A stretch of DNA of 64,000 bases, from assembly GCA_036873755.1 (NCBI GenBank), contig JAVTVY010017374.1, positions 1 to 64,000 on the forward strand, given 5' to 3'. Below the pieces are notes generated by a model. That model was not told where the DNA came from. It did no database searches and worked only from the letters and a program-made list of their open reading frames with translations. This stretch comes from Hanleya hanleyi (lineage: Eukaryota; Mollusca; Polyplacophora; Lepidopleurida; Hanleyidae). The position numbers and the translations under genes were made by a program. This document shows, piece after piece, positions 1 to 10,454 of the stretch. How positions within the stretch are numbered: the first letter of the stretch is position 1; each line of letters begins with the position of its first letter.

Positions 1-133
1 ATTTCCGTCGCGCGTCGCCCTTTTAAAGGGCGACGCGCGACGCGCGACGGAAATTCGCGTCGCGCGTCGCCCTTTTAAAAGGGCGACGGACGACGGACGA
101 CGGACATTCGCGTCGCGCGTCGCCCTTTTGGTT
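1..133. repeat. CGACGCG-rich hairpin repeat, left outer end of foldback element
   Basis: Seen: runs of GTCGCGCGTCGCCCTTTT and its reverse complement alternate, so positions 1-54 alone form a near-perfect hairpin around TTTTAAA. The same motifs return inverted at 1585-1760. The stretch is far more GC- and CpG-rich than the AT-rich DNA around it. The window starts inside it, so its true left edge is unknown. Confidence 0.85.
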
Positions 134-703
134 TACAAAAGTGCGCATGTCTGGGGGGAGCATGTATTACTATAATGTTCACAGCTGTGATTTTCGATTC
201 TTGTAGCTCCTGACTGACCGGTGTTGGTAATTGTGTTGGTGATAGCAAAAATGACAAGATATTTTGAATGCAATGAGACTATGTACAACATAATATATTT
301 GTTTCGCTGTCTGAAATGCTTTTTTGCTGATCAATTTTCAAACACTGGTACCTGTATTCCACAAAATCCACACCCCTCAATCGATGTCAATGTGTTACTA
401 TTTCGCCGGACTAATACGTCAATTAAATTCAAGTTTCCACTAATGAACAAAAGCGTATGTAAGTAACTATTATGCAGGATTAACAGTAACGACTGGAAAA
501 CAGAGGGAAAATAATTAATCGCTTGTGTAGTTCAATGTAACTGTGAGATTTTACATTCTGGAGACCTGTTAAAACGCGCCACGTTGCATTTTATCTCGAA
601 TCATACAACCCTTTTTAATAGTAAGGCTTTGTTTTCTGCCATTTCAGACAAGTGACTATATGCATGATATGCTGTCAAAGTAAAGGTGAGGTGTGGGGTC
701 ATT

Positions 704-757
704 TAACTTTCGTTTTCGGCCGAAAAACAGTAACTTTCGTTTTCGGCCGGAAAACAG
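704..757. repeat. Two tandem 27-bp units with a perfect palindrome core
   Basis: Seen: two consecutive copies of a 27-bp unit in the loop of the foldback element. The first contains GTTTTCGGCCGAAAAAC and the second has one change in the core (CCGG for CCGA). The first core includes the perfect palindrome TTTTCGGCCGAAAA. No function is assigned. Confidence 0.8.
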
Positions 758-1168
758 TAAGATCCCACATTTCCTTTGAGCTACACAAGCTGTTAATTAG
801 TTTTTGTCTGTTTTCCAGTCGTAACTGTTACTCCTGCAAAACTGTTATTTACATAAGCTTTTGGTTCATTATTGGAAACTTAAATTTATTTTACGTATTA
901 GCCCGACGAAATATGAACACATTGACAAGCTAATAGATGCGTATTGTCCTCGCGATGGAGGGGTGTGGATTTTGTGGAACACAGGTACCAGTGTTCGAAA
1001 ATTAATCAACAATATAACATATCTGACAGCGAAACAATTAAAGTATGTGGTACATAGTCTCCATGTATGTTAAATATCTTGCCATTCTTGCTTTGTTGCA
1101 GTAAATTCTCAGCAAATTACCAACACCGGTCAGAAGTTACAAGGTTCGGAAATCGCAGATGTGAACAT

Positions 1169-1530
1169 TTTTTTTTCGTTCGAAATTAACACCCCAAATC
1201 ACAATACAACGAAACAATACGAGACAGAACAAGACTATAAGATACGATACAATACAATAAAATGCAAAATAATACCATACATTACAATACAATATATTAC
1301 AATTCAACATATTACAACTCAATACATTACAAAACAATACAATTCTAAACAATAGCATACCATACAGTACGGTGAAATATACCATAATTCAACACATCAA
1401 AGTACAAAGATACACCTTTACATAAAAGAAGAAAGTTAACAAAGATTGTGAATTTTATATAATACGTTTGTACAACCTATAGTGGCAAACTTCAATTGAT
1501 AATTTGATTGATAATTTATTGTGTCTCGTG
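1169..1530. repeat. Degenerate AATAC pentanucleotide microsatellite and AT-rich insert
   Basis: Seen: imperfect ACAAT/ATTAC pentamer runs, clearest at 1195-1360, placed between two parts of the right foldback arm that are contiguous in the left arm. The insert therefore arrived or expanded after the foldback formed. Small ORFs on both strands here are products of the simple repeat. Confidence 0.75.
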
Positions 1531-1535
1531 AACAA

Positions 1536-1760
1536 AATGGAATACATGCTCCCCCCAGACATGCGCACTTTTGTAAACCAAAAGGGCGACGCGCGACGCG
1601 AATGTCCGTCGTCCGTCGTCCATCGCCCTTTTAAAAGGGCGACGCGCGACGCGAATGTCCGTCGCGCGTCGCGCGTCGCCCTTTTTAAAAGGGCGACGCG
1701 CGACGCGAATGTCCGTCGCGCGTCGCGCGTCGCCCTTTAAAAGGGCGACGCGCGACGGAA
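1536..1760. repeat. CGACGCG-rich hairpin repeats, right outer end of foldback element
   Basis: Seen: at least three hairpin modules of the form GTCGCGCGTCGCCCTTTT followed by AAAAGGGCGACGCGCGACG, inverted relative to 1-133. The boundary next to the arm, CCCCCCAGACATGCGCAC, is the inverse of the boundary near 140-165. Confidence 0.85.
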
Positions 1761-1992
1761 AAGGGCGACGTCGCGTTTTGAAAGGCGACGTCGCCCTCTC
1801 CGTCGCGCGTCCCGCGTCGACTTTTACAATGTTAGGAGATAGGGCAATTGGCCCAAATAAGACACCATAAGTTTTGGCCTATCTCTTTAACATTGCAAAA
1901 GGCGATGCGCGACGCGCGACGGAGAGGGCGACGTCGCGTTTCAAAACGCTTCGCGTCGCGCGTCGCGCGTCGCCCTTTTAAAAGTCGACGCG
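1761..1992. repeat. Long palindrome with 60-bp arms and a 30-bp spacer
   Basis: Seen: the arm at about 1787-1846 (GACGTCGCCCTCTCCGTCGC through ACAATGTTAGGAGATAGGGC) pairs with about 1877-1935 (GCCTATCTCTTTAACATTGC onwards). The spacer 1847-1876 holds AATTGGCCCAAATAAGACAC, and nearly the same string recurs just outside at 2003-2028. Weaker pairing extends on both sides. It may be a separate MITE-like hairpin that shares GC modules with the foldback element. Confidence 0.8.
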
Positions 1993-2035
1993 CGAGATCA
2001 AATTGGCCCAAATAGAACACCATACAAAACTGCTT

Positions 2036-2602
2036 GTATACTTCCTGTTCATGTCAAAACAGGGGGATTTAACTGACTGGGGGGATGATAGCTCTAAATA
2101 AATTATCTTGTTGTTTTGAACTGATTATTGATTTACAAAATTTATTGATTTTTGTTCCTTCCACAAGATTAGAGAATATTTCCATACTAAATAGTTGACA
2201 AAATGGTAAAGAAATGTTTTAAAATATATTGATAATAAAATGCTAGCATAACCTATTTTTAGCTGTAATCAGAAAAAGCATAATCATGCCATGATTAGAC
2301 TTTCAGTCATTATAACAGGCTATATTTCCCTTGTCTATTGATTGTATATTTCATATACCAAAGCTAAGGATCTTCACATACTTCAATTGTACATTCCTAC
2401 CCACATCTTGAGAAATGAGAACATTTCATTTCAAAAATTTAAGAATACAATTTATAGTTAATAAGCATTTATTTGTTATTTGAAAACCTGTATGGAGATT
2501 TAGTTGAACCAGAAATTAACAAAGATAAATTATAAAAATTCACATGATTGTTTCACTTCAATTCTAATGGCTTCTTACATTGTATATACTTTAATATTCC
2601 AG
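2036..2602. other. AT-rich stretch, nothing recognised
   Basis: Unique-looking AT-rich sequence with no open frame of note, tandem repeat or inverted repeat that I can support. Confidence 0.6.
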
Positions 2603-2678
2603 AATACAGGTGCTACAAGGAACTCGGCTCACTTCAAGCAGCCACTCGACTGACAGGAACTTTAATTTGCACACCTAG
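2603..2678 (+). pseudogene. Possible exon with a P2X7-like zinc-domain fragment
   Basis: Seen: a 76-bp segment flanked by an acceptor-like AATATTCCAG and a donor-like AG/GTATGG. The third frame is open and reads YRCYKELGSLQAATRLTGTL then ICTP. The E-x-x-C-C-x-E and following CI-T pattern of the P2X7-type intracellular domain, common in invertebrate genomes, would fit if two Tyr codons are mutated Cys codons (TGC to TAC). That match is by eye and weak. No preceding exon with the expected WCxCGxC motif was found. It could be chance. Confidence 0.25.
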
Positions 2679-2958
2679 GTATGGTTGATGTGTGGTTGAC
2701 ATCTTCATAGTGTATATTGGTTAGAACTGTTTATCTCCCTTGTTGTATATCATGGAGTACTAAAGAAATGATAATAGACATCTTTATCAATCTTTTGTAA
2801 ATCGTACGGATGTGTTTCATTCTTTACCCTTTATGGTAGTCAACCTATTCAATCATCCTGAGTGTATTCAAAAAAAAGAAGAACTGGATTGCATGTCACA
2901 CGGAACCATATATTCAACTGATCAGGTTTTAATTATATGCATGTATTTCTCGCAACAG

Positions 2959-3105
2959 GTCAAGAAGTCCACAATTCAGACTGATGGGTTTCAGCAAAGG
3001 TTGGATTACATCCAAGTGGACTCAGGGCAACTAAACCAAACTATCCTTCGAAAGATCTGCTGCTTCGAGTTCAAGTTAGATAAGAAGACTGTCACCCTTG
3101 AATAA
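2959..3105 (+). other. Possible terminal exon with downstream AATAAA
   Basis: Seen: an acceptor-like TTTCTCGCAACAG precedes a more GC-rich stretch. Starting at 2959 the first frame is open to a stop at 3105, and AATAAA lies at about 3124. Splicing from the 2603-2678 candidate in its open frame would instead meet a stop at about 3034, so the two need not belong together. No protein family recognised. Confidence 0.2.
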
Positions 3106-3400
3106 TAATAATACTAATACTGCAATAAATTCTCATATCAAAGACTGCATGTAAATACATACATAGTACTGTGCTGTATGCTGTCTCAAGGATTTGTGCT
3201 AGCGGTTATATAAGCTACACGTTTCTTGGTAAGAACCACCAGGTTTATTGTAAATATTTTATGATGTACTGTTTTGTCTCACTTCCCGTGCTTTCTCTAA
3301 ATAAAACGTTCTGTGCTCAAATATATATTTGTGTCTTCTTTTCCGGGAAAGTAAATATCTCGTGGCTACATACCTTTCATTACACGAATTTGCTATCATA

Positions 3401-3610
3401 CTAATAAGGTACTTCAAGAGCACTTCAGAAGTGCATATGAAAGATATCGTTCTGTAGAAGTGTGGATGAAGTGCCTTGCCATATATGGATGGCATAGTGC
3501 CTCATATATTCTAATTAGGTACTTCAAGAGCACTTCAGAAGTGCCTTTGAAGGTTACCCTTCTGTGGAAGGGTGGATGAAGTGCCTTTGCAGTACCTTAT
3601 TAACATATTT
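3401..3610. repeat. Two tandem 110-bp units rich in CACTTCA/TGAAGTG
   Basis: Seen: CTAATAAGGTACTTCAAGAG at 3401 recurs as CTAATTAGGTACTTCAAGAG at 3511, with the following AGCACTTCAGAAGTGC shared. The ends AATAAGGTAC and GTACCTTATT are inverted. The flank 3610-3785 is also full of ACTTCAAAG motifs, which makes the minus-strand ORF at 3554-3751 a repeat artefact. Confidence 0.7.
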
Positions 3611-3785
3611 GAGGCACTCTTCAAAAGTACTTTCAAGTGACTTCATTGTGTCTTCAATGACCTTATATGGCATTGCCACAAAACAATACCCACATTGCAA
3701 GCACACTTCTGACTCTGAGCACTGCACTTCAAGGTTAAAATATGCCCACACTTTAAAGTTACTTCAAAGTTACTTCAAAGACACT

Positions 3786-4366
3786 TCTGGTGCTAATGCT
3801 GTTATATGGTATATACGGAATAGGCTTTTGGATTATGGACGCTGAATATGACCAGGTGCTTGTAATAATTTCTGTTCCTAAGGCTTGGTGGAGGGGGCAT
3901 TTCGCCTTGAAGTTGGGAGCTGAATATCGCATGCTGACCTTAAAATTCGAGCGTAGCGTTCAAATCTATGGAGCTACGTTTGGTAACTTGATGTACCTGT
4001 GGATCATTATGATGTTCATATGAACAGTACCAATCAAAGCGTGACTGAGATACATCATTCTCTAGATAACGTGACTGAGATACATCATTCTCTAGATAAC
4101 GTGACTGAGATACATCATTCTCTAGATAACGACTTTACAACAAAACTCATATGTATTAAGAATACTGATCAGCGATACGGATTTGATATTTTTGGAACAT
4201 CATCATGTCTTGCCGGTATCATTGATAACTGTTGACCGCTTCGTTCTTGCGAGAAACTAGCGTATGTTTAATGTATACCATGGTTGTTTTTATTGAAGCT
4301 TGGTGATAATGCTGTTATATGTATTACGTCTTTGACTTATGAACGCTGAATATTAAACGCTTCTAG
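3786..4366 (+). mobile_element. Non-LTR retrotransposon 3' ends, two pieces head to tail
   Basis: Seen: 3786-3870 matches the 3' terminus shared by other copies (GGCTTTTGGATTATGGACGC then GCTTGTAATAA). It is followed at about 3905-3990 by a reverse-transcriptase C-terminal remnant (GAEYRMLTLKFERSVQ, comparable with GDTYRMLIAKYERSVQDL at 27649-27957), then a second 3' untranslated region running to 4366. Such truncated 3' pieces are typical of LINE insertion by target-primed reverse transcription. The pieces are decayed and non-functional. Confidence 0.75.
4041..4130 (+). repeat. Three perfect 30-bp tandem copies inside a LINE 3' UTR
   Basis: Seen: the unit starting GTGACTGAGATACATCATTC is present three times without change. 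The duplicated copy of this region at 6927 has it once, so the triplication is younger than, or differentially retained since, the 2.8-kb duplication. Confidence 0.95.
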
Positions 4367-4760
4367 CTGAAACTTACCAAACTATACCCTTGGGTCAAAC
4401 TCTACCAGAACAAAATCCAAGATTGTCGGTCTGATGCCGTCACAGTGACGTCATTTTTCCGGAAGTCATTTTTTGTCAGATTTTCTTCCCAGAAACTGCC
4501 TAATGCATTCGGAAATAATAATCTGATATGAAATAAAAGTTTTGCCAACTTTAATCTGCAGAAAAGCAAACATTTTGAAGATAAATGACGAAAACATCAC
4601 TTTTCTGTTATCCCACATGGACGTCGTTTTGAATTTACCCGTAATGTTCTGGTCGCGCGTTTATGCAAATAGGCATAAAATGACCCCAATATGATAACTT
4701 AACGTGCTGAGGGTCATCTCTTTATTGCGTTTGCCTAACTAACACGGAACAATTGATCTC
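4367..4760 (+). mobile_element. Partial TTAA-type MITE (family of 47024-47602)
   Basis: Seen: GCTGAAACTTACCAAACTAT, the CRE-containing centre GTGACGTCATTTTTCCGG, TTTGCCAACTTTAATC, GAATTTACCCGTAATG and TGACCCCAATATGATAA follow the order of the complete copy at 47024. Both termini are missing. It abuts a LINE 3' end on its left. Confidence 0.8.
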
Positions 4761-5387
4761 GGTATACATCTGTCGTTTAGAGCCAGGAACACTATTCCTG
4801 GTCAGAAAACATCGGTGCTATTGATATCAACTTATTTATTCCTGTGAACGAGGTTGAACTACAGATACTGGCAGTTTTGTCAAGCAACTGATGATGTGTC
4901 TGCTTGATTGCAAGAGGAAAATTGAAGAATTTAACGGACATTCCAGCAAATATTCTGAAGAGTTTGCCTTTTCAATCCATCGTCGTGCCGAGGTAATCGC
5001 CCTGAGGCAAGACATAAGGGTCTAATACTGCAACTCAGTGCTCTCTTGCGACGGTCTCTTGCTCAACTTGACTGGCCAATCAATGGTAGAGCTCTCTATC
5101 GAATACCTGGAACTGGCTTGTTGGGAGGACCGTGTGAAGGAGCAGCTCCACTGCTGTAAAAATTTCTCTGAATGCAATCATTCAATGCTCTTGAAGTGAT
5201 GATGTTGACATCTTCCGTCAGTACCGTGTGCAGTTGTCTGTCTTCAGCTAGCCAGTTGTACAGGCGATATTACTTCAGTACTTGTCCAGGAGCATTTTTA
5301 CGGCCCAATTAAATGATTGCTGAGCCCCGACACCTGAATGGTTACAAGTAATAGCCATCAAATGCGTGATTCGGTATGATCAATTTA
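4761..5387. other. Unassigned segment inside the duplication
   Basis: Slightly more GC-rich than its surroundings. Short frames on both strands are broken by stops every few dozen codons and no family is recognised. It may be decayed coding sequence of the neighbouring THAP element, but nothing in the sequence proves this. Confidence 0.4.
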
Positions 5388-6320
5388 AAGGAGAAGAAAA
5401 CATGTGACTAATGTATACACTGAATGAAAGATCTATCTCCCTCGTATTCAAAAATGTAAGCAAATATTTGTTGCGATTCTTTCCACTCGATTAAATCGGC
5501 GTTCAATCTGCTCATCGTTGTCTCTCAAGCGTGCCGCCATTTTGGCTCGGGTTGTCTAAGCCTGTGATGTCACCCGGGCCTCGCCGCTCTCTAGCGAGGA
5601 AGGCGAAAATATAATGATATTGCGTGGAGATATATTACAAACCAAGCCTTTCGTACATTGGAATGATTAAAATTTGACAGGAATAGAAACCGAACGTCGT
5701 GATATGACTGAAATAGTATTAAAAGACTAATAAACTCACTCCAATTTATTGCATCAGCCTCGCTGTGCAAAAGTTCTTCTTTGATGTGTTTGGAGTAAAA
5801 TCCTGTCGTCCGACGCTTCCACCCACTGTTTCAGTACATCTGGTTTCAACATTGGGAACCGATGAAATGTCACGGTCTTTGGAAGGTTTGGATTCCCAGT
5901 TCTGTTAGAACAGTCAAACGCCACACACTGCCGCATGATGCCCGTGTGTTTATGGAATATTGGTACACTACCACTATCAAATTATAACAGTATACAAAAT
6001 ATAAACCTGCAGTCTCGAGAACTTCTCATACTTTAACGTACAGGGCAGAAGTGAGTATGAGCCCGGCGGCCGAGCCCGGCTGACGTCACGCAGCGAAGCG
6101 CACAATATGTTTTCGGCATTTGTGATTGGTTAAAATAGACGCAAGCCCTTGTAATGGCGGCACTTATGAATCTGTCCGCAGGTTCCAGTTTTTTATGTTT
6201 CGATATGAATAGATCGGCGGTAAAAAATCGCAAAAAATATTTGCTTACATTTTTGGATACGGGGGAGATAGATCTTTCGTTCAATGTATACATTAGTCAT
6301 ATGTTTTCTTCTCGTTTAAT
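5388..6320. mobile_element. Inverted-repeat DNA element carrying a THAP exon, copy 1
   Basis: Seen: about 5388-5600 and about 6040-6320 are inverted copies. The left starts GAGAAGAAAACATGTGACTA and the right ends TAGTCATATGTTTTCTTCTC; both contain ATGTAAGCAAATATT and a GCCGCCATT tract. Inside lies a minus-strand THAP-domain exon. THAP domains occur in P-element-type and some other transposases, so a THAP-bearing DNA transposon with an internal deletion is a reasonable inference. The catalytic part is absent and the outermost ends and target duplication were not resolved. Confidence 0.65.
5754..5936 (-). pseudogene. THAP-type zinc-finger exon, broken, copy 1
   Basis: Seen: the frame from Met begins MRQCVAFDCSN, continues through TVTFHRFPML and KQWVEAS and stops after 60 residues. 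This is the N-terminal half of a THAP domain: C-x4-C, the HRFP motif and the invariant Trp. THAP domains are C2CH DNA-binding modules. After WVEA a one-base change of frame gives GRQDFTPNTSKKNFCTA, the usual next segment with the third Cys; the His expected two residues later is replaced (ARL follows). The domain as it stands is therefore frameshifted and lacks its last ligand. A GTGAGT donor-like string lies about 20 bp past the stop. Probably a transposase remnant. Confidence 0.7.
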
Positions 6321-6429
6321 GTTGCGTTACATTCAATTATTACTTCCTGTATGCATTCTAGTCTATTTTAGTCATATATTACACACTGTTCCTCCAAATA
6401 ATATGCGTATGATTACTATACATGAGCAG

Positions 6430-6848
6430 TGTGACTAACGTCCCAGGACCTACGAAGTAGGGTAAGCATTAGGACTCCGACGCAAATTGAACTCTTGGAA
6501 ATCCCCACCCTCAGTTGAAATCCTGCCTATATTAAGATGGGCACTGCCCAAGTCAGAATCACCAGTGATTTTCATCAAAAATCACCAGAAATTTTCATCA
6601 AAAGTAGGTCATCTCAGAACTTGTTGGTAACAGTCTCCTAATGCACCTTCATTCCAAAAATAAATAACGATCGCCGATTTAATTTTACAGTTTTTCAACT
6701 TTTTCAGGCTTTACGTGTGAAAATACATTTACATCTCTTTAGTGGTTTTCAGTGCCCTTGTCCAGGACCAAAACAACTTTTTGAATCGCATTATTTCCCC
6801 AACAATACAACAAATTCTTGTATATAGTCCTATAGTAGAAAGGTAGCA
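6430..6848. repeat. Dispersed repeat right of the THAP element
   Basis: Seen: GGACCTACGAAGTAGG and CAGAACTTGTTGGTAACAGT then CCTAATGCACCTTCATTCC also occur, diverged, at 10460-10640. The segment contains a short direct duplication (ATCACCAGTGATTTTCATCA, then ATCACCAGAAATTTTCATCA). No coding content. Confidence 0.55.
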
Positions 6849-7191
6849 TCTATGGAGCTACGTTTGGTAACTTGATGTACCTGTGGATCATTATGATGTT
6901 CATATGAACAGAACCAATCAAAGCGTGACTGAGATACATCATTCTCTAGATAACGACTTTACAACAAAACTCATATGTATTAAGAATACTGATCAGCGAT
7001 ACGGATTTGATATTTTTGGAACATCATCATGTCTTGCCGGTATCATTGATAACTGTTGACCGCTTCGTTCTTGCGAGAAACTAGCGTATGTTTAATGTAT
7101 ACCATGGTTGTTTTTATTGAAGCTTGGTGATAATGCTGTTATATGTATTACGTCTTTGACTTATGAACGCTGAATATTAAACGCTTCTAGC

Positions 7192-7584
7192 TGAAACTTA
7201 CCAAACTATACCCTTGGGTCAAACTCTACCAGAACAAAATCCAAGATTGTCGGTCTGATGCCGTCACAGTGAAGTCATTTTTCCGGAAGTCATTTTTTGT
7301 CAGATTTTCTTCCCAGAAACTGCCTAATGCATTCGGAAATAATAATCTGATGTGAAATAAAAGTTTTGCCAACTTTAATCTGCAGAAAAGCAAACATTTT
7401 GAAGATAAATGACGAAAACATCACTTTTCTGTTATATCACATGGACGTCGTTTTGAATTTACCCGTAATGTTCTGGTCGCGCGTTTATGCAAATAGGCAT
7501 AAAATGACCCCAATATGATAACTTAACGTGCTGAGGGTCATCTCTTTATTGCGTTTGCCTAACTAACACGGAACAATTGATCTC
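7192..7584 (+). mobile_element. Partial TTAA-type MITE, duplicated copy
   Basis: Copy of 4367-4760. Its CRE core has lost the palindrome (GTGAAGTCAT instead of GTGACGTCAT). Confidence 0.8.
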
Positions 7585-8211
7585 GGTATACATCTGTCGT
7601 TTAGAGCCAGGAACACTATTCCTGGTCAGAAAACATCGGTGCTATTGATATCAACTTATTTATTCCTGTGAGCGAGGTTGAACTACAGATACTGGCAGTT
7701 TTGTCAAGCAACTGATGATGTGTCTGCTTGATTGCAAGAGGAAAATTGAAGAATTTAACGGACATTCCAGCAAATATTCTGAAGAGTTTGCCTTTTCAAT
7801 CCATCGTCGTGCCGAGGTAATCGCCCTGAGGCAAGACATAAGGGTCTAATACTGCAACTCAGTGCTCTCTTGCGACGGTCTCTTGCTCAACTTGACTGGC
7901 CAATCAATGGTAGAGCTCTCTATCGAATACCTGGAACTGGCTTGTTGGGAGGACCGTGTGAAGGAGCAGCTCCACTGCTGTAAAAATTTCTCTGAATGCA
8001 ATCATTCAATGCTCTTGAAGTGATGATGTTGACATCTTCCGTCAGTACCGTGTGCAGTTGTCTGTCTTCAGCTAGCCAGTTGTACAGGCGATATTACTTC
8101 AGTACTTGTCCAGGAGCATTTTTACGGCCCAATTAAATGATTGCTGAGCCCCGACACCTGAATGGTTACAAGTAATAGCCATCAAATGCGTGATTCGGTA
8201 TGATCAATTTA

Positions 8212-9144
8212 AAGGAGAAGAAAACATGTGACTAATGTATACACTGAATGAAAGATCTATCTCCCTCGTATTCAAAAATGTAAGCAAATATTTTTTGCGA
8301 TTCTTTCCACTCGATTAAATCGGCGTTCAATCTGCGCATCGTTGTCTCTCAAGCGTGCCGCCATTTTGGCTCGGGTTGTCTAAGCCTGTGATGTCACCCG
8401 GGCCTCGCCGCTCTCTAGCGAGGAAGGCGAAAATATAATGATATTGCGTGGAGATATATTACAAACCAAGCCTTTCGTACATTGGAATGATTAAAACTTG
8501 ACAGGAATAGAAACCGAACGTCGTGATATGACTGAAATAGTATTAAAAGACTAATAAACTCACTCCAATTTATTGCATCAGCCTCGCTGTGCAAAAGTTC
8601 TTCTTTGATGTGTTTGGAGTAAAATCCTGTCGTCCGACGCTTCCACCCACTGTTTCAGTACATCTGGTTTCAACATTGGGAACCGATGAAATGTCACGGT
8701 CTTTGGAAGGTTTGGATTCCCAGTTCTGTTAGAACAGTCAAACGCCACACACTGCCGCATGATGCCCGTGTGTTTATGGAATATTGGTACACTACCACTA
8801 TCAAATTATAACAGTATACAAAATATAAACCTGCAGTCTCGAGAGCTTCTCATACTTTAACGTACAGGGCAGAAGTGAGTATGAGCCCGGCGGCCGAGCC
8901 CGGCTGACGTCACGCAGCGAAGCGCACAATATGTTTTCGGCATTTGTGATTGGTTAAAATAGACGCAAGCCCTTGTAATGGCAGCACTTATGAATCTGTC
9001 CGCAGGTTCCAGTTTTTTATGTTTCGATATGAATAGATCGGCGGTAAAAAATCGCAAAAAATATTTGCTTACATTTTTGGATACGGGGGAGATAGATCTT
9101 TCGTTCAGTGTATACATTAGTCATATGTTTTCTTCTCGTTTAAT
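8212..9144. mobile_element. Inverted-repeat DNA element carrying a THAP exon, copy 2
   Basis: Copy of 5388-6320 with only a handful of substitutions, among them TTTTTTGCG for TTTGTTGCG in the left arm and TTCAGTGTATAC for TTCAATGTATAC in the right arm. Confidence 0.65.
8578..8760 (-). pseudogene. THAP-type zinc-finger exon, broken, copy 2
   Basis: Identical in translation to the copy at 5754-5936: same C-x4-C, HRFP, KQWVEA, same frame change and same missing His. The break therefore predates the 2.8-kb duplication. Confidence 0.7.
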
Positions 9145-9672
9145 GTTGCGTTACATTCAATTATTACTTCCTGTATGCATTCTAGTCTATTTTAGTCATA
9201 TATTACACACTGTTCCTCCAAATAATATGCGTATGATTACTATACATGAGCAGTGTGACTAACGTCCCAGGACCTACGAAGTAGGGTAAGCATTAGGACT
9301 CCGACGCAAATTGAACTCTTGGAAATCCCCACCCTCAGTTGAAATCCTGCCTATATTAAGATGGGCACTGCCCAAGTCAGAATCACCAGTGATTTTCATC
9401 AAAAATCACCAGAAATTTTCATCAAAAGTAGGTCATCTCAGAACTTGTTGGTAACAGTCTCCTAATGCACCTTCATTCCAAAAATAAATAACGATCGCCG
9501 ATTTAATTTTACAGTTTTTCAACTTTTTCAGGCTTTACGTGTGAAAATACATTTACATCTCTTTAGTGGTTTTCAGTGCCCTTGTCCAGGACCAAAACAA
9601 CTTTTTGAATCGCATTATTTCCCCAACAATACAACAAATTCTTGTATATAGTCCTATAGTAGAAAGGTAGCA

Positions 9673-10450
9673 TATATGTAGTTTACGGTAATTCAACTCA
9701 AGACCAACAACTTCTCGGCACAAGATAATAATGATTCTATGTCATTCTCCTGAGCATGACCGGTACGAAGACGAATAAATAGCATATCTACATCACGTTG
9801 TTATCTAGATATATGAGACAACACATTTTGGGTATCGGCAATCTGATGAATGTAGAATTTGAGGATTGTACTTAGCATCTTAAATACAGCCTCTTAATAC
9901 TGATTACATATCTGTTTAATTTCGTTTCCCATAATGTAGCAGTTAATAAAAACATGTGTGTATATAGCAAAAGTGTGTGTCTCAAGTTAACGGCAGCTGT
10001 TCAAATGTCCCCTGGAACGGTAATAAATTAATAAAGACATCAACATGTGAACTCATAGGATCTGCACTGTGGATGGTTTAATGTAATACCGGTACCATCT
10101 GTTGTGATATTTTTTTAACTCCCAGACAGATCTGTTTATTTTTGTCTCCCCTGCTCTGACCTCTAAGAACAATTTAATTAATACACCATGGCAGTATTAA
10201 CTGCATTCTCGAATCCCAAGCCTATCAGACTGTTAGTTCTGATCTGTTTATAGGCGTATTGGGGGTGACCCAGCTACACTGCTGTGACCTCTAGCTCTCA
10301 AAACAATTACGGATGGCATATCCCACCAGGTTTTGTACTGTGTTATATATACAGTGAAACATACAGCCAAGGGTTCCCGATGGGCATGACAGTGCACTCG
10401 CTGAGCCATCAATAAATAATATAAAAATAATTATAAATCAAATTATCATC
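9673..10450. other. Unassigned AT-rich stretch
   Basis: No supported gene, tandem repeat or long inverted repeat was seen. Confidence 0.5.
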
Positions 10451-10454
10451 AGAA

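Larger units (their letters stand above)
1..1760. mobile_element. Foldback-type element with arms of about 0.5 kb
   Basis: Seen: the left arm (about 1-560) and right arm (about 758-1168, continuing 1530-1760) are imperfect inverted copies of each other. Matched landmarks include TTACCAACACCGGTCAG, GGGGTGTGGATTTTGTGGAA, CTGTTTTCCAGTCGT and ATGCTCCCCCCAGACATGCG. The arms have drifted with scattered substitutions (by eye roughly 80% identity) and enclose a loop of about 200 bp. The right arm is interrupted by about 360 bp of AT-rich microsatellite. Foldback elements with long, internally repetitive arms are an established class of non-autonomous DNA transposon. No transposase is visible. An alternative is an inverted duplication of local sequence. 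Confidence 0.75.
3965..6848. repeat. Segmental tandem duplication, copy 1
   Basis: Seen: 3965-6848 is repeated at 6849-9672 with a constant offset of 2824 bp after the 30-bp triplication. I counted about a dozen substitutions, for example GTGACGTCAT versus GTGAAGTCAT and GTGAACGAGG versus GTGAGCGAGG, so identity is above 99%. The unit holds a LINE tail, a TTAA-type MITE piece, about 650 bp of unassigned DNA and a THAP-containing inverted-repeat element. Either a recent duplication or an assembly artefact joining two haplotypes is possible. Confidence 0.95.
6849..9672. repeat. Segmental tandem duplication, copy 2
   Basis: Seen: near-identical to 3965-6848, with a single copy of the 30-bp unit at 6927-6956. 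The internal junction reads GGTAGCATCTATGGAGC and the right edge GGTAGCATATATGTAG, so the breakpoints share a few bases around TATG, as in microhomology or unequal exchange. Confidence 0.95.

Noticed and set aside
1137..1385. Hydrophobic ORFs on both strands
   Set aside because: They are translations of the AATAC-type microsatellite.
3554..3751. Minus-strand ORF with Cys-rich start
   Set aside because: Its sequence is built of CACTTCA/ACTTCAAAG repeats.
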